Shown piece after piece: positions 44,575-49,286 of a stretch of DNA of 49,286 nt. Position 1 is the stretch's first letter. Each line of letters starts with the position of its first letter. The notes under the pieces were generated by a model. The model was not told the DNA's origin. It did no database searches and saw only the letters and a list, made by a program, of their open reading frames with translations. This DNA is from Clostridium sp. MCC353. Lineage in GTDB: Bacteria; Bacillota; Clostridia; Lachnospirales; Lachnospiraceae. Position numbers and translations under genes: made by a program. The stretch covers positions 1 to 49,286 of the forward strand of contig NZ_WQPN01000040.1 of the NCBI RefSeq assembly GCF_018785315.1, read 5' to 3'.

Positions 44575-47055
44575 CTAACTCTTATCAACAGAAAGTCCAC
44601 AGATAAAGTCGTTATTCATATTCTCGAAATAAACGTTTCCATCCCCCAATCCCATCTTGTAAGTTTCTTCCGTCACCGGATCGTAAACAGAAACATTATA
44701 CTGGTCATAGCCGTACAGAAGCAGATAACTTCCATCTTCACGGTATGCCGCCACCGGGCATCCCTTGTCAATGAAATACAGCATCTGGCTCAGAGTACAT
44801 CCTCTGGCATCCAATATCAGAACGTCTTCAAATGCCTGGCTGGATGTGATTTCCCCCAGTCGGCTGGTCAGCTTATAGGCGGCAGTTTTGGGATCGCGAA
44901 TGGTTTTAGCAGGATTCCGATTGATCCGGTCCCAAAGGATCTGATGATTGCTGTCGGTTACAAATCCCATTTTTTCATAAGAGAGCTGCACCGCCTCTGC
45001 AAAATCATCCGTCACCCTCAGAAGCTGACCTGCTCCATATGCGTAAAAAGTTAATTTTCCGGACGGATTGCTCTGCTGTATCACCAAATTTTCTGAGGTT
45101 TCCCCTGAAATCTGTTTCGGAGTACTCACTTTTACGCTTTTGGAATTCTTAATTTCACCGGTAAGCTGGACAAAATACAACTGGCGGCGTTCGGGGGAAG
45201 CATACCAGCCAATTCCATCCATACTCTGGTCTTTTACCTCTTCATTACATACAATGGTATCCTTATCCGACTTAACATAACCTCCGTCACCGCTCTTTGT
45301 CAGGCGGTCCATATGAATCCTGCCGTCTTCCACAACGACAGAAGCCAGATAACGGCCTGATTTTTCATAACGGGTCAGTATTTCCATCTTATCGTCAATG
45401 ATCTCCAGCGCATACATAGGCAGTGTCTCGATCCGGCCATGGACGGTCCAAAGATCCTCCTTTTTAGCCAAACCGTAAATAAAATCATTGTTGACAAAAC
45501 CAAGAGCCCTCATGACCGCTCCCTCAGAATTGGTAATTTCCACTTTCTGCCCGGTCTGAAGATCCATGAGATGAATCAATTCTGACTGATACAGATCCGA
45601 ACCGTCCTGCCATGCCACCCTTTTTCCATCCTGGCTGACTGCAAAACCATCCTCATCCAGAGAATCGGCTACCACAATATACTCCTTGCTGTTTAAATCG
45701 ATTCCATAAATCGCATGGTTCAGATAAAAATACAGCATCTCCGTCCCACCCAGACAGGCTAGCCGGCTGATATCCGAAGACAAGCTTTCAAAACTGGCTG
45801 TCGCGGGCAGGAAAAAGCTTTCATTGATGGTATTTCCCTCGTATTTATACCGGTACATGCTGATTCCCATCATGCCTTCGTGCTTTCCACGGTTCATGTA
45901 CCCATACACAAGGAAATCCACGTCTCCATTGTCCGAAACTGAAATGATCCTGACGTCATGCTGGTCATACTGGCTTCTGGGGCTGTCGTCATTGCCGCTC
46001 CGGAATGAGAAAATCCTTACAGCCTCTTTCTTTTCCTGATTATAGCTCCACAGATCCCGATTCACCCTGAACGCCAGAATATTGCCGCTACCGCTCTTCC
46101 GCACCGTGATATTCTCATCATTTCCAATGCCCAGCAGAATTCTCTTTCCGGAAAATAAATACTTGTCCCCGTCAAAAATCTGATCGGTCTTCCGCTGGAA
46201 ATCCATCAGGTAAATCCTCTGGGGGCTCCATTTCATCGTGAAATTGTCACAGACCTCATAATATTCCTTAACACCGTCTTCATTTACCCGGGAAGCGGTA
46301 TAATCCGCCTGGACATTCCCCATGATTCCGTCAACTTCTTTCAGGGTGAGCTGTATGCTTCCCTCAAGCTGCATGTCCAGGCCCGCCCAAGTGATCTGGT
46401 TATAGCTGGATCTGATGGTCACATGCCCCAATGAGGAATCGTCCTCCGTATTGCTGCTCTCCAGATAAGTGGTGAGCGTCCGGGCCTCTTCATAATCAAA
46501 TGTCCTGGTGGAAAAATCTCTGGCGAAATCCACCATCTGCCCGATATTTTCATTGTCTGTCCACATAATTCTGGTGTAATAGTTGATAACTCCATGCTGT
46601 TCCGTTTCCACAAACAGGTGGAGCAGATACTGCTTGTCCTTGGTAAGAAGGTTCTGGACCGGCAGAACCACATTGGTGCTGCCCGAACTTTCCTCCCAAT
46701 TTTCCACCTCAGTCCGCTCCACAAGCCTCTGCAGATCCAAACTGCGTATTTCGTAACGGACAGCCAGGACGCTTTCTCCGTAATCGGCAATCCGCAGACG
46801 CAGGTTTCTGTCCGGCGGCAGGATTGTCAAAGCATCATCACCGGCAACCCGGTCCATTTCCTGAAGATATCCGTGAAGAATATTCATCTCACTGTTATAC
46901 ATATCGGTATATACCACTGGAAGAGTTGCCTCTTCCATGGAAGTATATACCGTATCGGACTTCTCAGATGTATTCTTTTCAAACGCAAAAAATATGACCA
47001 GCGCGGCAATAAAAACACCGCACAAAATCCCTGCTTTTTTTATGATTTTTCCCAT
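44575..47055 (-). CDS. Membrane-anchored protein with beta-propeller-like middle and C39-like tail
   Basis: A protein of about 826 residues with an N-terminal transmembrane helix (about 6-25) and a large outer part. The middle contains many short strands with dipeptides such as LAFRVNRDLWSY and GKRVAWQDGSDLYQ, as in TolB/WD40-like propellers. The last 100 residues (LDARGCTLSQMLYFIDKGCPVAAY, LLLYGYDQYNVSVYDP) resemble C39-like peptidase folds as found in Lachnospiraceae surface proteins. Residues needed for catalysis are not certain. I chose the ATG at 47055; a GTG four codons earlier overlaps the likely ribosome site. Function is unknown; a cell-envelope role is inferred from anchoring and from murA downstream. 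Confidence 0.75.
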   Translation of the reverse strand: MGKIIKKAGILCGVFIAALVIFFAFEKNTSEKSDTVYTSMEEATLPVVYTDMYNSEMNILHGYLQEMDRVAGDDALTILPPDRNLRLRIADYGESVLAVRYEIRSLDLQRLVERTEVENWEESSGSTNVVLPVQNLLTKDKQYLLHLFVETEQHGVINYYTRIMWTDNENIGQMVDFARDFSTRTFDYEEARTLTTYLESSNTEDDSSLGHVTIRSSYNQITWAGLDMQLEGSIQLTLKEVDGIMGNVQADYTASRVNEDGVKEYYEVCDNFTMKWSPQRIYLMDFQRKTDQIFDGDKYLFSGKRILLGIGNDENITVRKSGSGNILAFRVNRDLWSYNQEKKEAVRIFSFRSGNDDSPRSQYDQHDVRIISVSDNGDVDFLVYGYMNRGKHEGMMGISMYRYKYEGNTINESFFLPATASFESLSSDISRLACLGGTEMLYFYLNHAIYGIDLNSKEYIVVADSLDEDGFAVSQDGKRVAWQDGSDLYQSELIHLMDLQTGQKVEITNSEGAVMRALGFVNNDFIYGLAKKEDLWTVHGRIETLPMYALEIIDDKMEILTRYEKSGRYLASVVVEDGRIHMDRLTKSGDGGYVKSDKDTIVCNEEVKDQSMDGIGWYASPERRQLYFVQLTGEIKNSKSVKVSTPKQISGETSENLVIQQSNPSGKLTFYAYGAGQLLRVTDDFAEAVQLSYEKMGFVTDSNHQILWDRINRNPAKTIRDPKTAAYKLTSRLGEITSSQAFEDVLILDARGCTLSQMLYFIDKGCPVAAYREDGSYLLLYGYDQYNVSVYDPVTEETYKMGLGDGNVYFENMNNDFICGLSVDKS

Positions 47056-47136
47056 GTAATACAACACCCTTTGCCATTCTTATTTTTCTATTGTATATGC
47101 TATCCATAAAAACCTCAACTTAATCTTTTATGAATT

Positions 47137-47901
47137 TTAGCATCTTCCGCTCTGGCACCGGCGGCGGTATATTTCATTCAAAAGCATGGTCCGGATCATG
47201 TCGTTCAGCCAGTTATTGCCCGGCCTTGAGGGCTGAGGTCTGGGCGGCTGGGGTCTGGGCGGCCATGGCTGTGGGGGGCTTGGGGGCTGCGGCGGTCTCG
47301 GCGGCTGCGGTGGCCATGGCTGCGGGGGCCTTGGGGGCTGCGGCGGTCTCGGCGGCTGCGGCGGCCATGGCTGCGGAGGCCTTGGGGGCTGCGGTGGTCT
47401 CGGCGGCTGCGGCGGCCATGGCTGCGGAGGCCTTGGGGGTTGCGGCGGTCTCGGCGGCTGCGGCGGCCATGGCTGCGGGGGCCTTGGGGGCTGCGGGGGT
47501 CTTGGCGGCTGCGGCGGCCTTGGGGGCTGCGGCGGCCTAGGCGGCTGGGGTCTCGGCGGCTGCGGCGGCCTTGGGGGCTGTGGGGGCTGCGGCGGTCCCC
47601 ATGGAGGGAGCTGCTGCATTTTCGTGGTTTCGTATGTCTCCACTTCCTCTACATCAATTGCCTCCAATGGTTCCTCCGTCGGTTCATTCAGCAGTTCCGG
47701 CCTCTCCTGATAAACTCTTGCGCAGATATCACCGCACAGTTGTTCAATCATCAACTGATCAGGATATTCATCATACATGGGGCTGAATTTATATTCCATT
47801 TTATCACAAGCCTCGTCCACATAGGACTGCAGGGTTCTCGCCCTCATGGGATACAAGCTTCTGAAATATTCCAGCTCTCCATTGGCATAATTATTCTGCA
47901 T
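47137..47901 (-). CDS. Proline-rich repeat protein
   Basis: A 254-residue protein in three parts. Residues 1-95 are a charged, largely helical domain (YFRSLYPMRARTLQSYVDEA). Residues 99-228 are almost only Pro, Gln, Arg and Trp, in units of 17 residues around PWPPQPPRPPQ. The end, NNWLNDMIRTMLLNEIYRRR followed by CQSGRC, returns to normal sequence. There is no signal peptide or transmembrane helix, so it is probably cytoplasmic or exported by an unusual route. AGAGGAGAA precedes the ATG. The tract is likely polyproline-II in conformation and could bind other proteins or a surface. I do not recognise a named family; the spore-coat and envelope fields contain similar low-complexity proteins, which is only a guess. 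Confidence 0.82.
   Translation of the reverse strand: MQNNYANGELEYFRSLYPMRARTLQSYVDEACDKMEYKFSPMYDEYPDQLMIEQLCGDICARVYQERPELLNEPTEEPLEAIDVEEVETYETTKMQQLPPWGPPQPPQPPRPPQPPRPQPPRPPQPPRPPQPPRPPQPPRPPQPWPPQPPRPPQPPRPPQPWPPQPPRPPQPPRPPQPWPPQPPRPPQPPRPPQPWPPQPPRPPQPPSPPQPWPPRPQPPRPQPSRPGNNWLNDMIRTMLLNEIYRRRCQSGRC
47263..47517 (-). repeat. 51-nt in-frame tandem repeat
   Basis: The anchor CCATGG recurs at 47263, 47314, 47365, 47416 and 47467, exactly every 51 nt, so about five units encode 17 residues each. Copies differ by a few bases. The unit length is a multiple of three, so gain or loss keeps the reading frame. Confidence 0.92.
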
Positions 47902-48022
47902 TATGTTCTCCTCTGCATTCTTTTATATCATATCATATGCAGTATCTGCCTGACTGTTACAATCCCAGGGCCGTTGAACCCCCTTTTTCCATCGCTTTTC
48001 ACTTTGCCGCTTTATAGCGTTT

Positions 48023-48069
48023 ATGCTTTATAGCATGTGTTTGCAAAAATATGAAAAAATGTCTATATT
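48023..48069 (+). promoter_or_regulatory. Promoter and operator candidate of the dehydrogenase gene
   Basis: TTGCAA (48041-48046), 17 nt, TATATT (48064-48069) is a good promoter. Just before it, ATGCTTTATAGCAT (48023-48036) is a dyad, and GCTTTATAGC occurs twice with a 16-nt period (48009-48018 and 48025-48034), suggesting a regulator site. Confidence 0.55.
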
Positions 48070-48136
48070 AATTATAAAAGAGAGACAAAGCCTGCAGACC
48101 ATCCCAGGCTTATTAATTAATTGAAGGAGGCCTCCT

Positions 48137-49120
48137 ATGAAACTTATTGCATTTGAAGTCCGTGACGACGAAATGGGCACATTTAAACAGTTGGAAAAAG
48201 AGCATGATTTAGAAATAACGTATTACCCCTTTCCTGTCAGCACAGAAAACATTGATCTGGCAGATGGTTTTGAATACATGACCACTTTGGGCATGAGCCA
48301 TTTAGATTCCGAACTTCTGGATCTGCTTTACCAAAAGGGAATCCGTTTTCTAAATACCCGCACCATCGGCTACAACCACATTGATATCAAACACGCCAAT
48401 GAACTGGGTATGGTCATAAGCAACACTTACTATGGCCCATACGGCGTTGCCGACTATACAATCATGCTGATCCTCATGTCCCTGCGCCACTATAAGCAGG
48501 CACTTTTCCGTGGAAATGTCAACGATTATTCACTGACCGGCCTCCAGGGCATGGAAATGCGCAACTTAACAGTGGGCGTTATAGGTACCGGTAAAATCGG
48601 CGCTGCCGTTATCGAAAACCTTCAAGGCTTCCGTTGTAAAGTGCTGGCCTATGACGTATACGAGAATCCGTCAGTGCAGGGCCTGGCCGAGTACGTATCA
48701 CTGGAAGAATTATATAACAGATGCGATATCATCACCCTTCACACTCCTCTCCTTGAGTCCACCTATCATATGATAAATAAAGACACCATCAAACAGATGA
48801 AAGACGGCGTAATCATCATCAACTGCGCCCGCGGCCCTCTCATCTGCCTGGAAGATTTAATCAATGCGGTGGAAAGCAAAAAGGTTGGAGCCGTAGGGCT
48901 TGACGTTGTAGAAAATGAAGAGGGGATTTATCACAGAGATTTAAGAAGCGATATTATCCGAAACAGAGACATGGCCTATTTAAGGCAGTTCCCCAATGTT
49001 ACGATGACACAGCATATGGCCTTCTATACCAAAGAGGCTGTGGAAAGCATGGTGGTCTATTCCATTAAGAATTTAATGCAGTGCGCAAAGACGGGGACTT
49101 GCGATATGGCGTTAAAATAA
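48137..49120 (+). CDS. D-2-hydroxyacid dehydrogenase, D-lactate dehydrogenase/VanH-like
   Basis: This NAD-dependent cytoplasmic enzyme of 327 residues most resembles fermentative D-lactate dehydrogenases and VanH, which reduce pyruvate to D-lactate. NTRTIGYNHID (73-83) and YGPYGVADYTIMLILMSLR (99-117) are characteristic. The nucleotide loop is GTGKIG (150-155). Catalytic residues are R232 in NCARGPL, probably E259 or E261 in VVENEEG, and H293 in TQHMAFYT. It is transcribed alone from its own promoter, with GGAGG before the ATG. No vanA or vanX homologue is nearby, so a fermentation role is more likely than glycopeptide resistance. Other 2-oxoacids are possible substrates. Confidence 0.9.
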   Translation: MKLIAFEVRDDEMGTFKQLEKEHDLEITYYPFPVSTENIDLADGFEYMTTLGMSHLDSELLDLLYQKGIRFLNTRTIGYNHIDIKHANELGMVISNTYYGPYGVADYTIMLILMSLRHYKQALFRGNVNDYSLTGLQGMEMRNLTVGVIGTGKIGAAVIENLQGFRCKVLAYDVYENPSVQGLAEYVSLEELYNRCDIITLHTPLLESTYHMINKDTIKQMKDGVIIINCARGPLICLEDLINAVESKKVGAVGLDVVENEEGIYHRDLRSDIIRNRDMAYLRQFPNVTMTQHMAFYTKEAVESMVVYSIKNLMQCAKTGTCDMALK

Positions 49121-49286
49121 ATTGGGATTTAATTAGTAAAAGTTACGCAGAGAAGCGGGGAGACCGGATGGCGGGAAACCAGGCCGGGGACCGGGGCAGG
49201 GGAAACAAATATAATGTACCCATAAGTGTGGACACTTTGAAGAGTGGGGGCCCCGTCTTTTTAGACAGATCGTCTCCTCTGCTCCC
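49121..49286. other. Gene-free right edge
   Basis: No ORF or terminator is clear. It contains the dyad AAGTGTGGACACTT about 115 nt after the stop codon and, near the edge, a GGGGCCCC palindrome followed by GTCTTTTTAGAC. The dyad could be an operator or the end of a mobile element continuing beyond the window. Confidence 0.3.

Noticed and set aside
47263-47517. CRISPR-like regularly spaced repeat
   Set aside because: The 51-nt units are contiguous without unique spacers and code in frame.
47130-47540. Plus-strand alanine-rich ORF over the proline-rich gene
   Set aside because: It arises only from translating the GC-rich tandem repeat on the wrong strand; the minus frame has a good ribosome site and normal terminal domains.
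48137-49120. vanH of a glycopeptide-resistance cluster
   Set aside because: No ligase (vanA/vanB) or dipeptidase (vanX) gene is adjacent; a fermentative D-lactate dehydrogenase is the simpler call.

Overview
The window looks like a chromosomal segment of a gut-type, strictly anaerobic Clostridia bacterium, most likely Lachnospiraceae (Enterocloster/Hungatella/Lachnoclostridium-like). The reasons are moderate GC, strong AGGAGG ribosome sites, CUT1 sugar ABC transporters without their own ATPases, YesM/YesN two-component systems, Cys-type sulfatases, a SAM-I riboswitch on metK, and dense carbohydrate operons. Nearly all genes lie on the minus strand; the plus-strand genes are a LacI regulator, a 31-residue peptide and a D-2-hydroxyacid dehydrogenase. 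I saw no rRNA, tRNA, CRISPR array or intact insertion sequence.

From left to right: (1) 0.1-4.7 kb is an alpha-glucoside PTS operon (RpiR regulator, EIICB, GH4 6-phospho-alpha-glucosidase with the CDMP signature, EIIA). (2) 4.8-18.7 kb is a large unit for an imported, probably sulfated glycoside: a YesM/YesN pair, a CUT1 ABC importer, a cytoplasmic sulfatase, a GH13_18-type phosphorylase, an SGNH esterase, a GH63-like hydrolase, a ROK sugar kinase and an N-terminally extended mannose-6-phosphate isomerase. (3) 18.9-26.4 kb is a second sulfate-ester unit: two paralogous cytoplasmic sulfatases flank a tripartite tricarboxylate transporter (TctCBA), controlled by a divergent LacI-type regulator whose operator can be read in the sequence.

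(4) 26.5-28.35 kb holds a MATE exporter and a compact locus with the architecture of a Fst/par-type type I toxin-antitoxin system: a 31-residue membrane peptide, two near-identical direct repeats, a shared bidirectional terminator, and a consensus promoter for a convergent antisense RNA of about 70 nt. (5) 28.3-32.2 kb carries an OmpR/histidine-kinase pair and metK under a SAM-I riboswitch. (6) 32.3-39.6 kb is an operon of unknown substrate: TIM-barrel isomerase, two Cof-type HAD phosphatases, a Udp-like nucleoside phosphorylase, a GntR/UTRA regulator and a CUT1 importer, behind palindromic operator candidates.

(7) 39.9-48 kb contains envelope-related genes: a membrane-anchored propeller protein of 886 residues, murA, an 830-residue-class anchored protein with a C39-like tail, and a proline-rich protein built on an in-frame 51-nt tandem repeat. 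(8) 48.1-49.1 kb is a VanH/D-lactate-dehydrogenase-like gene. The two sulfatase units have no secreted enzymes, so both appear designed to take up small sulfated molecules intact and desulfate them in the cytoplasm.
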